Shown in pieces: positions 25,753 to 36,579 of a stretch of 64,000 nt of DNA. Under the pieces are notes generated by a model. That model saw nothing but the letters and a program-made list of their open reading frames with translations, did no database searches and was not told the origin of the DNA. Within the stretch, counting starts at the first letter, position 1. The number at the start of each line of letters is the position of its first letter. Location: the NCBI RefSeq assembly GCF_003850565.1, contig NZ_CP027706.1:5952001-6016000 (forward strand), read 5' to 3'. The DNA is from Pseudomonas sessilinigenes. GTDB taxonomy: Bacteria; Pseudomonadota; Gammaproteobacteria; Pseudomonadales; Pseudomonadaceae. Made by a program: the position numbers and the translations under genes.

Positions 25753-25790
25753 ACCCCCGGTCGGCCTCCCGACCGGGGGTTTTGTTTTTC
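25753..25790 (+). terminator. Attenuator terminator before DAHP synthase
   Basis: A perfect 12-bp stem, ACCCCCGGTCGG with CCGACCGGGGGT, has a 4-nt loop and is followed by TTTTGTTTTT. It sits between the first leader peptide and the synthase gene, so unregulated transcription would end here. Confidence 0.88.
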
Positions 25791-25851
25791 CGGGGCTTGG
25801 ATTTTCAACCACGATTTTTTGCGACACACCGAACTTACCGAGGATTGCACC

Positions 25852-26004
25852 ATGAACTACGCCACCTATTACCGTTACGACATGTTTTCCACCTGGCGAT
25901 TTAGCAGCCTCCGCTCGGGACAGCCTGCCGCCTCCGATCGGTCACCTACCGGTGGCAATTGCACACTCATGGCCAGTACGGCCAATTGTCGAACACCCCA
26001 GTAG
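25852..26004 (+). CDS. Second small ORF, Tyr-rich, upstream of DAHP synthase
   Basis: 50 codons, ATG with GAGG eight bases upstream. The first 17 residues are MNYATYYRYDMFSTWRF: four Tyr, two Phe and one Trp. After that the sequence is unremarkable and ends 46 bases before the synthase start. No second T-tailed terminator is visible, so it may be a translational uORF or a short translated peptide rather than another attenuator. I do not recognise it as a known protein. The tandem arrangement with the first leader is unusual. Confidence 0.55.
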   Translation: MNYATYYRYDMFSTWRFSSLRSGQPAASDRSPTGGNCTLMASTANCRTPQ

Positions 26005-26050
26005 GGCCGCGCGCGGGACATCACCCGCCGCCCGCCCAGGAAGACCGCAC

Positions 26051-27130
26051 ATGAATTCGTCCGTATCCGCTCTGTCCCTGTCCGCTCAAGCCAGCGCCAA
26101 CGAACCCCTGACCCAGCGCCTGCCCAGTTCCCTGGAACTCAAGCAGCACCTGCCGCTATCCACGGCCCTGAGCCAGCAAGTCAGCACCCATCGCCAAGCC
26201 ATCCGCGCCATCCTCCAAGGCCAGGACCCACGCCTTCTGGTAGTGGTCGGCCCCTGCTCCATCCACGATCCGCAATCGGCCCTGGAATATGCCGCCAACC
26301 TGGCCCGGCTGTCCGCGCAAGTGAGCGACCAGATGCTCCTGGTGATGCGCGCCTACGTGGAAAAACCCCGTACCACCGTCGGCTGGAAAGGCCTGGCCTA
26401 CGATCCGCACCTGGACGGCAGCGATGACATGGCCGGTGGCCTGGCCCTGTCCCGGGAGCTGATGCGCGAGATGCTGCGCCTGGGCCTGCCGATCGCCACC
26501 GAGCTGCTGCAACCCATGGCCGCTGGCTACTTCGACGACCTCTTGAGCTGGGTCGCCATCGGCGCACGCACCACCGAATCGCAGATCCACCGGGAAATGG
26601 CCAGTGGCCTGGAGATGCCAGTGGGCTTCAAGAACGGTACCGACGGCGGCGTCGCCATCGCCTGCGACGCCATGCGCTCGGCCGCCCATCCGCACCGCCA
26701 CTTCGGCGTCGACAGCCAGGGCCATCCGGCGATCATCCAGACTGCAGGCAATCCCGATACCCACCTGGTGCTGCGCGGCGGCCACCGTGGACCGAACTAC
26801 GACCGCCAGAGCATCGCCCAGGTCCAGCGCGACCTGCACAAGTTGAAGATCCCGGCGCGGATCATGGTCGATTGCAGCCACGCCAACAGCGGCAAGGACC
26901 CCGCGCGCCAGCCGGCAGTGTTCAACGACGTGCTTGAGCAGCGCCTGCAAGGCGACGCCTCGCTGATGGGCGTGATGCTCGAAAGCCATCTGTTCGAAGG
27001 CTGCCAACCGCTGAGCGGCAACCTGCGCTACGGCGTCTCGATCACCGACGGCTGCCTGGGCTGGGACACCACCGAGCAACTACTGGGCAACGCCGCCCAG
27101 CAACTACGGGCACAGGCCGCTAGCGCCTGA
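26051..27130 (+). CDS. 3-deoxy-7-phosphoheptulonate synthase, class I (AroF/G/H type)
   Basis: 359 aa. First step of the shikimate pathway, condensing phosphoenolpyruvate and erythrose 4-phosphate. Family motifs are VVVGPCSIHDPQSALEYA, MRAYVEKPRTTVGWKGL, LRGGHRGPNYD and MVDCSHANSGKDP, with the metal and PEP residues in place. The ATG at 26051 has AGGAAG upstream; in-frame codons back to 25952 overlap the second small ORF and are not used. Two aromatic-rich leader ORFs and an intrinsic terminator precede it, so control by aromatic amino acid supply at the RNA level is likely on top of enzyme feedback. Which aromatic amino acid inhibits the enzyme cannot be read. Confidence 0.93.
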   Translation: MNSSVSALSLSAQASANEPLTQRLPSSLELKQHLPLSTALSQQVSTHRQAIRAILQGQDPRLLVVVGPCSIHDPQSALEYAANLARLSAQVSDQMLLVMRAYVEKPRTTVGWKGLAYDPHLDGSDDMAGGLALSRELMREMLRLGLPIATELLQPMAAGYFDDLLSWVAIGARTTESQIHREMASGLEMPVGFKNGTDGGVAIACDAMRSAAHPHRHFGVDSQGHPAIIQTAGNPDTHLVLRGGHRGPNYDRQSIAQVQRDLHKLKIPARIMVDCSHANSGKDPARQPAVFNDVLEQRLQGDASLMGVMLESHLFEGCQPLSGNLRYGVSITDGCLGWDTTEQLLGNAAQQLRAQAASA

Positions 27131-27137
27131 GCATCCG

Positions 27138-27172
27138 CGCAGCCACTGTCGCGAACGGCGACAGTGGCTGCG
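27138..27172 (+). terminator. Hairpin after DAHP synthase
   Basis: A 15-bp perfect stem, CGCAGCCACTGTCGC with GCGACAGTGGCTGCG, with a 5-nt loop lies 7 bases after the stop. No T-run follows. Confidence 0.6.
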
Positions 27173-27287
27173 GACGGCTTCGAGCGTCAAACCGGCGGTC
27201 GTGGCGGTAACGGCTTGAAGGAACTTTGACAGGAAATGGCCACCTGATTCCGGTAGTCTCTGCACTTTCTTGAAAGGAGCAATTCCC

Positions 27288-27569
27288 ATGGCCAAAGCCA
27301 CTGCCCGTCACATCCTGGTTGCCAGCGAAGCCAAGTGCAACGAACTCAAAGCCGAAATCGAAGCCGGCGCCGACTTCGCCGACGTGGCGAAGCAGCACTC
27401 CACCTGCCCTTCCAGCCGCGACGGCGGCAACCTGGGCTCTTTCGGCCCAGGCCAGATGGTCAAGGAATTCGACACCGTGGTATTCAGCGCCCCGGTCAAT
27501 GTCGTGCAAGGCCCGGTGAAGACCCAGTTCGGTTATCACCTGCTGGAAGTCACCAGCCGCCAGGACTGA
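27288..27569 (+). CDS. ppiC: Short parvulin-type peptidyl-prolyl isomerase
   Basis: 93 aa, a stand-alone PpiC domain without signal peptide, so cytosolic. It shows ARHILVASEAKCNELKAEI, CPSSRDGGNLGSFGPGQMV and FGYHLLEV, the parvulin core. It accelerates cis-trans isomerisation of prolyl bonds. AAAGGAGC sits seven bases before the ATG. Monocistronic by spacing. A second, diverged parvulin of the same size lies at 42.3 kb. Confidence 0.92.
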   Translation: MAKATARHILVASEAKCNELKAEIEAGADFADVAKQHSTCPSSRDGGNLGSFGPGQMVKEFDTVVFSAPVNVVQGPVKTQFGYHLLEVTSRQD

Positions 27570-27720
27570 TCCTCAGCCCAGCGTTCGTTCCAACGGCCTG
27601 CCTCTCGGCGGGCCGTTGTCTTTATGAAACCTGTACGCACCAAGACAGATGCGGCTGGCCAGTCACGCGCCGCTAGCGTAAAAATCGTGGTCAACGATCA
27701 CCCGGCTCTTAAGGCTGACA

Positions 27721-29583
27721 ATGCGACTGCTTTCCCCTACCGTACTGTTCATCGCCCTGCTGCTGGGCGCCACAGGTGCCCAAGCGGCACCGCAACATGC
27801 CATGACCGTCTACGGCGAGCCCGCCAAGTATCCCCAGGGTTTCAGCCACTTCGACTACGTCGACCCCCAGGCCCCCAAAGGCGGGACCCTGCGCCGCTCG
27901 GCCATCGAGATCGGCCGCTTCGACCACGTCCTGCCCTATATCGACAAGGGCATCGGCGTATCCCAGCTGGACGGCCTGGTGTATGCCCCCCTGGCCCTGC
28001 GCTCCCTGGATGAACCCTACACCGTCTATGGCCTGGTGGCCGAGAAGATGGAGCGCGCCGAGGACGGCCTGTGGCTGCGCTTCTACCTCAATCCCAAGGC
28101 CCGTTTCGCCGATGACACACCGATCACCGCCGAAGACGTGCACTACAGCTACGACCTGTTGATGACCCAGGGCAGCATGCGTTATCGCACCCAGTTCGCC
28201 GATGTCAGCGGCGTCACCGTGGAGTCGCCACGGGTGATCCGCTTCGACTTCAAGAACAACGAGAACCGTACCCTGCCCCTGGATATCGCGACCCTGCCGG
28301 TGTTTCCCGAACACTGGTGGAAGAGTCGCGACTTCGCTGGCGGTGGCGGCTATGAAGCGCCCCTGGGCAGCGGCCCCTATCGCGTGGGCAAGGTGGACTC
28401 GGGCAACAGCATCACCTTCATCCGCAACCCCGACTGGTGGGGCAAGGACCTGCCGGTCAGCCGCGGCCTGTACAACTTCGATCATTTGAGCGTCGAGTAC
28501 TTCGGCGACATCGACGTCGCCCGCCAAGTACTGCGCGGCGGGGCCTACGACTACAACCGCGAGTTCTCCGCCACCGGTTACTCCATCGGCTACGACAGCC
28601 CGGCCCTGACCGACGGGCGCCTGCAGAAGGCCCATCTGGCCCAGGCCGCACCGCAACCGGCCCAGGGCTACGTATTCAACCTCGACCGCCCGGTGTTCCA
28701 GGACCGCCGCACACGCCAGGCCCTGGCCATGCTCTGGGACTTCGAGTGGAGCAACCGGCAGATGATGCGCAACCTGTACATCCGCCAGCAGAGCTTCTTC
28801 TCCAACACCCCGCTGGCGGCCCGCAGCCTGCCGGACGCCGAGGAGTTGAAGATCCTGGAGCCATTGCGCGGGCAGATTCCCGACGAGGTCTTCACCCAGG
28901 TGTTCGAAGCACCGAAGACCGACGGCAGTGGCGTACTGCGCGACAAGCAATTGCAGGCCCTGTCCCTGCTGGAACAAGCCGGCTGGAAGCCTGAGGGCGA
29001 CAAACTGGTCAATGCCCAGGGCGAGCCCCTGGCGTTCACTTTCCTGATCACCCAGGGCTCCATCGAGCGCCTGTTGCTGCCCTACAAGCGCAACCTGGCC
29101 CAGATTGGCATCACCCTGAACATCCGCCGCATCGATTCCGCGCAGTACGTCAACCGGCTGATGGCCCGCGACTACGACATGATCGTCACCGGCTACCCGG
29201 TGTCCACCTCGCCCGGGCTGGAGCTTTACAACTACTATGGTTCCGCTGCCGCCAACGACCCGGGCTCGAACAACCTCATGGTGCTCAAGAACCCGGCGGT
29301 GGATACCCTGGTCAACGGCCTGGTCAAGGCCACCAGCCAACCGGAAATGCTGCGCTACGCCCATGCCCTGGACCGGGTGCTGCAATGGAACTACTACTGG
29401 ATCGCCAACTACTACCCACCCGGCACGTCCACCGTCTGGTGGAACCGCTTTGGCAGGCCCAAGGTACCGGCCAGCAACGACGAAGCCATCGAGACCTGGT
29501 GGGAAGTCAGCCCCACCCCGCTGACCAATGAACAGATGGCCGCCGAGCTCGCGCGCCGTAACAAACCCGGAGCACGCCCCTGA
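27721..29583 (+). CDS. yejA: Peptide ABC transporter substrate-binding protein (YejA-like)
   Basis: 620 aa, SBP_bac_5 family with a signal peptide ending GATGAQAA. Internal segments [38 protein letters not shown] and [16 protein letters not shown] are characteristic of YejA. It captures oligopeptides in the periplasm; in enterobacteria Yej imports microcin C-type peptides (established). AAGG precedes the ATG. The stop overlaps the yejB start by one base (TGATG), so the four genes form one operon. Confidence 0.92.
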   Translation: MRLLSPTVLFIALLLGATGAQAAPQHAMTVYGEPAKYPQGFSHFDYVDPQAPKGGTLRRSAIEIGRFDHVLPYIDKGIGVSQLDGLVYAPLALRSLDEPYTVYGLVAEKMERAEDGLWLRFYLNPKARFADDTPITAEDVHYSYDLLMTQGSMRYRTQFADVSGVTVESPRVIRFDFKNNENRTLPLDIATLPVFPEHWWKSRDFAGGGGYEAPLGSGPYRVGKVDSGNSITFIRNPDWWGKDLPVSRGLYNFDHLSVEYFGDIDVARQVLRGGAYDYNREFSATGYSIGYDSPALTDGRLQKAHLAQAAPQPAQGYVFNLDRPVFQDRRTRQALAMLWDFEWSNRQMMRNLYIRQQSFFSNTPLAARSLPDAEELKILEPLRGQIPDEVFTQVFEAPKTDGSGVLRDKQLQALSLLEQAGWKPEGDKLVNAQGEPLAFTFLITQGSIERLLLPYKRNLAQIGITLNIRRIDSAQYVNRLMARDYDMIVTGYPVSTSPGLELYNYYGSAAANDPGSNNLMVLKNPAVDTLVNGLVKATSQPEMLRYAHALDRVLQWNYYWIANYYPPGTSTVWWNRFGRPKVPASNDEAIETWWEVSPTPLTNEQMAAELARRNKPGARP

Positions 29584-30641
29584 TGCCGGCCTATATCCTG
29601 CGGCGCTTGCTGCTGATCATCCCGACCCTGCTGATCATCCTTCTGGTGAACTTCGTGATCGTCCAGGCTGCTCCCGGCGGCCCGGTGGAACAGGCCATCG
29701 CCCGCTTGCAGGGCATTGGCGGCGGTGTCGGTGGCTCCGCCGACGCCATGAGCAGTGGCGGCTCGCGAGCCAGCCGCGGCCTGGACCCCAAGCTGATCCA
29801 GGACATCGAGAAACAGTACGGCTTCGACAAGCCGGCCCATGAACGCCTGTGGCTGATGCTCAAGAACTACGCCCAGCTGGACTTTGGCAAGAGCTTCTTC
29901 CGTGGTGCCACGGTCACCGACCTGATCCTGGAAAAGATGCCGGTGACCATCTCCCTGGGGCTGTGGGCGACCCTGATCACCTACCTGGTGTCGATCCCCT
30001 TAGGGATTCGCAAGGCGGTGCGCCATGGCAGCCACTTCGATATCTGGAGCAGCACCGCGATCATCATCGGCTACGCCATGCCGGCCTTCCTGTTCGCCAT
30101 GTTCCTGATCGTGCTGTTCGCCGGCGGGACCTCGCTGAACTGGTTCCCGGTGCGCGGCCTGGTCTCGGACGATTTCGACCAGCTGAGCACCCTGGGCAAG
30201 ATCGCCGACTACTTCTGGCACCTGGTGCTGCCCGTCAGCTCCCTGGTGATCGGCGGCTTCGCTACCCTCACCATCCTCACCAAGAACAGCTTCCTCAACG
30301 AAATCACCCGCCAGTACGTGGTCACCGCCCGGGCCAAGGGCCTGAGCGAACGCCGGGTGCTGTACGGCCATGTGTTTCGCAACGCCATGCTGCTGGTGGT
30401 CTCGGGCATTCCCCAGGCCTTCATCAGCGTGTTCTTCGCAGGCTCGTTGCTGATCGAGGTGATCTTCTCCCTCGATGGCCTGGGACGCATGAGCTACGAG
30501 GCCGCGGTCTCCCGGGACTATCCGGTGGTGTTCGGCTCGCTGTTCATCTTCACCCTGTTCGGGCTCTTGATAAAACTCATCGGCGACCTGTGCTACACCC
30601 TGGTCGACCCGCGCATCGACTTCGCCGCGAGGAACGCCTGA
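29583..30641 (+). CDS. yejB: Peptide ABC transporter permease YejB
   Basis: 352 aa inner-membrane permease with six predicted segments. N-terminal [20 protein letters not shown] and the EAA-like coupling loop [20 protein letters not shown] are visible. A Gly/Ser-rich insertion after the first helix is normal for YejB. It forms the channel with YejE. One-base overlaps on both sides. Confidence 0.92.
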   Translation: MPAYILRRLLLIIPTLLIILLVNFVIVQAAPGGPVEQAIARLQGIGGGVGGSADAMSSGGSRASRGLDPKLIQDIEKQYGFDKPAHERLWLMLKNYAQLDFGKSFFRGATVTDLILEKMPVTISLGLWATLITYLVSIPLGIRKAVRHGSHFDIWSSTAIIIGYAMPAFLFAMFLIVLFAGGTSLNWFPVRGLVSDDFDQLSTLGKIADYFWHLVLPVSSLVIGGFATLTILTKNSFLNEITRQYVVTARAKGLSERRVLYGHVFRNAMLLVVSGIPQAFISVFFAGSLLIEVIFSLDGLGRMSYEAAVSRDYPVVFGSLFIFTLFGLLIKLIGDLCYTLVDPRIDFAARNA

Positions 30642-31663
30642 TGCTCAAGCTTTCCCCTTTGGCGCGCCGACGCCTTGACCGTTTCAAGCAGAACCGCCGG
30701 GGCTGGTGGTCGCTGTGGCTGTTCATCGGCTTGTTCATCCTGACCCTGGGCGGCGAGCTGATCGCCAACGACAAGCCGCTGGTGCTGAGCTACCAGGGTT
30801 CGCTGTACTTCCCGGTGTTCAAGCGCTACACCGAGCAGGAGTTCGGCGGCCAGTTACCGTTCCAGGCCGACTACCGCAGCGACTACGTGCAGCAGCTGAT
30901 CCGCAAGGACGGCGGTTGGCTGCTGTTCCCACCCATCCCCTTCAGCGAAGACACGCCCAACTACGACCTGACCCGACCGGCCCCCAGCCCGCCCACGGCG
31001 ACCAACTGGCTGGGCACCGACGACCAGGCCCGGGACGTCCTCGCGCGGGTGATCTACGGTGCCCGGGTATCGATCCTGTTCGCCCTGGCCCTGACCGCCA
31101 TCAGTGCCCTGGTCGGCATTGCCGCCGGCGCACTGCAAGGCTACTACGGCGGCTGGGTCGACCTCTTGGGCCAGCGCCTGCTGGAAGTCTGGTCGGGGTT
31201 GCCGGTGCTGTACCTTTTGATCATTCTGTCCGGTTTCGTCGAACCGAACTTCTGGTGGCTGCTGGGGATCATGGCGCTGTTCTCCTGGCTGGCCCTGGTG
31301 GACGTGGTCCGCGCCGAATTCCTGCGCGGGCGCAATCTGGAATACGTCAAGGCTGCCAGGGCCCTGGGCCTGAGCGATCGCAAGGTGATCCTGCGGCACA
31401 TCCTGCCCAACGCCATGAACGCCACCCTGAGCTACCTGCCGTTCATCCTCACCGGCGCCATCTCGACCCTCACCGCCCTGGACTTCCTCGGCTTCGGCAT
31501 GCCCGCCGGCAGCGCCTCCCTGGGCGAGTTGATCGGCCAGGGCAAGCAGAACCTGCAGGCGCCATGGCTGGGGCTGACGGCGTTCTTCGCCCTGGCGCTG
31601 ATCCTCTCGCTGCTGGTGTTCATCGGCGAGGCGCTGCGCGATGCCTTTGATCCCCGATCTTGA
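30641..31663 (+). CDS. yejE: Peptide ABC transporter permease YejE
   Basis: 340 aa. After the first membrane segment there is a long periplasmic insert (GSLYFPVFKRYTEQEFGG onwards) typical of YejE, then the permease domain with the EAA loop YVKAARALGLSDRKVILRH. Start ATG in TGATG overlap with yejB, with GAGGAA upstream. Partner of YejB in the membrane channel. Confidence 0.92.
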   Translation: MLKLSPLARRRLDRFKQNRRGWWSLWLFIGLFILTLGGELIANDKPLVLSYQGSLYFPVFKRYTEQEFGGQLPFQADYRSDYVQQLIRKDGGWLLFPPIPFSEDTPNYDLTRPAPSPPTATNWLGTDDQARDVLARVIYGARVSILFALALTAISALVGIAAGALQGYYGGWVDLLGQRLLEVWSGLPVLYLLIILSGFVEPNFWWLLGIMALFSWLALVDVVRAEFLRGRNLEYVKAARALGLSDRKVILRHILPNAMNATLSYLPFILTGAISTLTALDFLGFGMPAGSASLGELIGQGKQNLQAPWLGLTAFFALALILSLLVFIGEALRDAFDPRS

Positions 31664-31677
31664 AGCGGACTGTAGAA

Positions 31678-33252
<1,575 letters not shown>

Positions 33253-33299
33253 ACCTGCGGCGATCGACGGCCCTCCCCGTTCGTGCCCGCTATGCGCCC

Positions 33300-33385
33300 A
33301 TGCGCAGCCTGCGACAGCGGCTACACCAAGCCTCGCCCCTGTAGCCGCTGCCGAGCCTGCGAGGCTGCGGCAAGGTCCGCAGGAC
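33300..33385. repeat. REP pair (inverted)
   Basis: GCGCAGCCTGCGACAGCGGC followed by TACA, then in opposite orientation TGTAGCCGCTGCCGAGCCTG and a GAGGCTGCGGCAAGG tail. The two halves form a BIME-like inverted pair in the gap between yejF and the sigma-54 activator. The same modules recur at 39.4, 42.6 and 46.4 kb. Confidence 0.7.
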
Positions 33386-33476
33386 ATTCCGGCAATCTCC
33401 AGCCACCTCTTCCCTGGTCGCGCCCGGGAGGGGATTGTCGGCATAATCGGCGCCGCCAGCCCCAGGACCCCAGCCC

Positions 33477-34895
33477 ATGAACGACAGCGAAAACCTCAAG
33501 GACTACCAGCGTGTGCGCCAACTGGCGATCCGCTCGCTGTTCGAAATCATCGAGCAATCCAGCGAAGGCACGGTGATCGTCGACCGCGACGCCAATATCG
33601 TCTGGATGAACGAGCGCTATGCCCGGCGTTTCGGCCTGGAGTCGGCGACATTCGCCATCGGCAAGCCCTGCGAGAGCGTGATCCCCGGCAGCCTGCTGCG
33701 TGAAGTGGTGCGCACCGGCCGGCCGATCCTGCTGGACATGCAGGACACCCCCAAGGAACCGCTGGTGGTCATGCGCCTGCCGATCCACGACGCCGCGGGC
33801 CTGGTGATCGGCGCCATCGGTTTTGCCCTGTACGACGAGCTGCGCAGCCTCTCGCCGATGCTCAAGCGCTACCTGAGCATGCAGGAAGAACTGGCCTCCA
33901 CCCGCTCGCTGCTGCGGGCCCGGCAGACCAAGTACAACTTCGCCCATTTCATCGGCACCAGCAGCGCCAGCCTGGAGGTCAAGCGCCGGGCCCGGCGCGG
34001 CGCCAGCACTGAGTCGCCGGTGTTGCTGCAAGGCGAAACCGGCACCGGCAAGGAGTTGCTGGCCCAGGCCATCCACGCCGCCTCGCCACGGGCGCACAAG
34101 CCCTTCGTCAGCATCAACAGCGCGGCGATTCCCGAAGCCCTACTGGAAGCTGAGTTCTTCGGCACCGCCCCCGGCGCCTTCACCGGCGCCGACCGCAAGG
34201 GGCGCGCCGGCAAGCTGCAGATCGCCCAGGGCGGCAGCCTGTTCCTCGACGAAATCGGCGACATGCCGTTACCCCTGCAGAGCAAGCTGCTGCGAGTGCT
34301 GCAGGAAAAGGAGTTCGAGCCGGTGGGCTCCAACGAGGTGATCCACAGCGATGTGCGGATCATTGCCGCCACCTCCACCGACCTGGAGGCGGCGATCAAG
34401 CGCGGAGAATTCCGCGCCGACCTGTATTACCGCCTCAATGTACTGCCGATCCAGGTGCCGGCCCTGCGCGAGCGCCTGGACGACCTGCCGGCGCTGAGCG
34501 AAGGCATCCTCGAAGAACTGCGCAGCCAGCACGAACTGACACCCGAGGCCCTGGCGCTGCTGGGCCAGCACGCCTGGCCGGGGAACATCCGCGAACTGCG
34601 CAACGTGCTGGAGCGCGCGGCGTTGCTCAGCGACGACCTGCTGCTCGGTGCCGGGGATATTCGGGCGGCGATTGGCAACTTCAACCCACTGCCGCCCACG
34701 GCCATCGCCGCGTCCGCCGAGGCGTTGCCCCATGAAACCTTTGCCGCGGCGCGCGAGCGTTTCGACCGTCAGTTGATCGAGACGACTCTGGCGCAATGCG
34801 CCGGCAAAGTGGACCAAGCGGCGCGGCACCTCGGCCTGGGCCGCTCGACGCTGTACAAGAAAATGGCAGCCCTGGGCATCGCTGAGTCTCAATAA
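33477..34895 (+). CDS. Sigma-54-dependent enhancer-binding regulator, HbcR-like
   Basis: 472 aa. A PAS-type sensor fills about residues 20-125 (EQSSEGTVIVDRDANIVWMN). The AAA+ domain has Walker A GETGTGKE, an intact GAFTGA loop that contacts sigma-54, and LFLDEIGDMPL as Walker B. The C-terminus carries a Fis-type HTH (AARHLGLGRSTLYKKM). Immediately downstream lie gntP, hbdH and acetoacetyl-CoA synthetase behind a -24/-12 promoter, so it most likely activates 3-hydroxybutyrate use, as PA2005/HbcR does in P. aeruginosa. A candidate binding site overlaps its own stop codon. Confidence 0.9.
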   Translation: MNDSENLKDYQRVRQLAIRSLFEIIEQSSEGTVIVDRDANIVWMNERYARRFGLESATFAIGKPCESVIPGSLLREVVRTGRPILLDMQDTPKEPLVVMRLPIHDAAGLVIGAIGFALYDELRSLSPMLKRYLSMQEELASTRSLLRARQTKYNFAHFIGTSSASLEVKRRARRGASTESPVLLQGETGTGKELLAQAIHAASPRAHKPFVSINSAAIPEALLEAEFFGTAPGAFTGADRKGRAGKLQIAQGGSLFLDEIGDMPLPLQSKLLRVLQEKEFEPVGSNEVIHSDVRIIAATSTDLEAAIKRGEFRADLYYRLNVLPIQVPALRERLDDLPALSEGILEELRSQHELTPEALALLGQHAWPGNIRELRNVLERAALLSDDLLLGAGDIRAAIGNFNPLPPTAIAASAEALPHETFAAARERFDRQLIETTLAQCAGKVDQAARHLGLGRSTLYKKMAALGIAESQ

Positions 34896-34901
34896 AGAGA
34901 C
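34886..34901. promoter_or_regulatory. Candidate activator site 1, GTCTC-N6-GAGAC
   Basis: GTCTCAATAAAGAGAC is a 5-bp inverted repeat with a 6-bp AT spacer. It overlaps the stop codon of the sigma-54 activator and lies about 210 bp upstream of the -24 element. A related perfect inverted repeat, TCTCCATTTGGAGA, is at 34907-34920. Confidence 0.55.
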
Positions 34902-34984
34902 ACATATCTCCATTTGGAGAAATAGCCAGCGCTTCGCGCTGATCGCGGGTAAGACCCATCCTTACAGAGACGTGCGTGGCTTTT

Positions 34985-35011
34985 GTAGGAGCGGGGCTTG
35001 CCCGCGATAGC
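34985..35011. repeat. Classic Pseudomonas REP
   Basis: GTAGGAGCGGGGCTTGCCCG continuing CGATAGC, with stem GCGGG/CCCGC. It lies between the two candidate activator sites. Confidence 0.8.
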
Positions 35012-35030
35012 ACCCTCAGGCTCGAGAAAA

Positions 35031-35046
35031 GTCTCAAAATAGAGAC
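35031..35046. promoter_or_regulatory. Candidate activator site 2, GTCTC-N6-GAGAC
   Basis: GTCTCAAAATAGAGAC repeats the arms and AT spacer of site 1. It is 63 bp upstream of the -24 box, a normal distance for an enhancer site of a sigma-54 activator. Confidence 0.6.
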
Positions 35047-35108
35047 AAAATTCCTTGCCGTCACTTAATAAATATAAAAACTCCTTATATTTCAATAACT
35101 TGTAAAAA

Positions 35109-35124
35109 TGGCACAAAACTCGCT
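35109..35124 (+). promoter_or_regulatory. Sigma-54 promoter of gntP
   Basis: TGGCACAAAACTCGCT has GG at -24 and GC at -12 with the exact 12-bp offset of RpoN promoters. It lies 57 bp before the gntP ATG and downstream of a sigma-54 activator gene. Confidence 0.75.
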
Positions 35125-35180
35125 ATAGCCCCTCTCCACACGCAGTACCCACAACAAGAACAATCCTGGAGAGACACACC

Positions 35181-36572
35181 ATGAGTGTGATCATTGCCCT
35201 GGCAGCCCTGGCGCTGCTGATGCTGGCCGCCTACCGTGGCTACAGCGTCATACTGTTTGCCCCCATCGCCGCCCTCGGCGCCGTCCTGCTCACCGACCCA
35301 TCCGCCGTAGCGCCTGCCTTCACCGGGGTGTTCATGGAAAAGATGGTGGGTTTCATCAAGCTGTACTTCCCGGTGTTCCTGCTGGGTGCGGTGTTCGGCA
35401 AGCTGATCGAGTTGTCGGGGTTCTCCCGCTCCATCGTCGCCGCCGCCATCCGCCTGCTGGGCACCCGCCAGGCGATGCTGGTGATCGTGCTGGTCTGCGC
35501 CCTGCTGACCTACGGTGGCGTGTCGTTGTTCGTGGTGGTGTTCGCGGTCTACCCGTTCGCCGCCGAGATGTTCCGCCAGAGCGAAATCCCCAAGCGCCTG
35601 ATCCCGGCGACCATTGCCCTGGGGGCGTTCTCCTTCACCATGGACGCCCTGCCCGGCACCCCGCAGATCCAGAACATCATCCCCAGCACCTTCTTCAACA
35701 CCACCGCCTGGGCCGCGCCCTGGCTGGGGCTGATCGGCACCCTGTTCGTGTTCTGCGCCGGCATGCTGTTCCTCCAGCGCCAACGCAGCAAGGCGCAAAA
35801 GGCCGGTGAAGGCTACGGCAGCGACCTGCGCAACGAACCGGAGACCGCCGCCGACCTCAAGCTGCCCAACCCCTGGGTGGCCCTGTCGCCGCTGTTGCTG
35901 GTAGGGGTCATGAACCTGCTGTTCACCCACTGGATCCCCCAGTGGTATGGCAAGACCCACAGCCTGGCCCTGCCGGGCATGGCGGCGCCGGTGACCACCG
36001 AGATCGCCAAGCTCACCGCCATCTGGGCGGTACAGGCCGCCTTGCTGGTGGGCATCCTGATGGTGCTGGCATGTGGCTTCGGCGCCATTCGCAGCAAGCT
36101 CGCCGAAGGCAGCAAGAGCGCGGTCAGCGGCGCCTTGCTGGCGGCCATGAACACCGCCTCGGAGTATGGCTTCGGCGCGGTGATCGCGTCCCTGCCGGGG
36201 TTCCTGGTACTGGCCGACTGGCTCAAGAGCATCCCCAACCCGCTGGTCAACGAGGCCATCACCGTGACCCTGCTGGCCGGCATCACCGGCTCCGCCTCGG
36301 GCGGCATGAGCATCGCCCTGGCGGCCATGTCCGAGAGTTTCATCAGCGCCGCCCACGCCGCCAACATTCCCTTGGAAGTGCTGCACCGGGTGGCCGCCAT
36401 GGCCAGCGGCGGCATGGACACCCTGCCCCACAACGGCGCGGTGATCACCCTGCTGGCGGTCACCGGGCTGACCCACCGCGAGGCCTACAAGGACATTTTC
36501 TGCATTACCCTGATCAAGACCCTGGCGGTCTTCGTCGTCATCGCCACTTTCTACGCCACTGGCATCGTGTGA
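35181..36572 (+). CDS. GntP-family permease, probably for 3-hydroxybutyrate
   Basis: 463 aa, about 12 membrane segments, GntP/citrate-proton symporter family (LYFPVFLLGAVFGKL, DALPGTPQIQN, ASGGMDTLPHNGAV). Family members carry gluconate or hydroxy-acids; the following genes point to 3-hydroxybutyrate or acetoacetate. GGAGAG sits before the ATG. Seven bases separate it from hbdH. Transcribed from the sigma-54 promoter at 35.1 kb (inference). Confidence 0.88.
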   Translation: MSVIIALAALALLMLAAYRGYSVILFAPIAALGAVLLTDPSAVAPAFTGVFMEKMVGFIKLYFPVFLLGAVFGKLIELSGFSRSIVAAAIRLLGTRQAMLVIVLVCALLTYGGVSLFVVVFAVYPFAAEMFRQSEIPKRLIPATIALGAFSFTMDALPGTPQIQNIIPSTFFNTTAWAAPWLGLIGTLFVFCAGMLFLQRQRSKAQKAGEGYGSDLRNEPETAADLKLPNPWVALSPLLLVGVMNLLFTHWIPQWYGKTHSLALPGMAAPVTTEIAKLTAIWAVQAALLVGILMVLACGFGAIRSKLAEGSKSAVSGALLAAMNTASEYGFGAVIASLPGFLVLADWLKSIPNPLVNEAITVTLLAGITGSASGGMSIALAAMSESFISAAHAANIPLEVLHRVAAMASGGMDTLPHNGAVITLLAVTGLTHREAYKDIFCITLIKTLAVFVVIATFYATGIV

Positions 36573-36579
36573 GGTATTC

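Noticed and set aside
25952..26050. N-terminal extension of DAHP synthase
   Set aside because: Would overlap the second small ORF and has no ribosome site; 26051 has AGGAAG.
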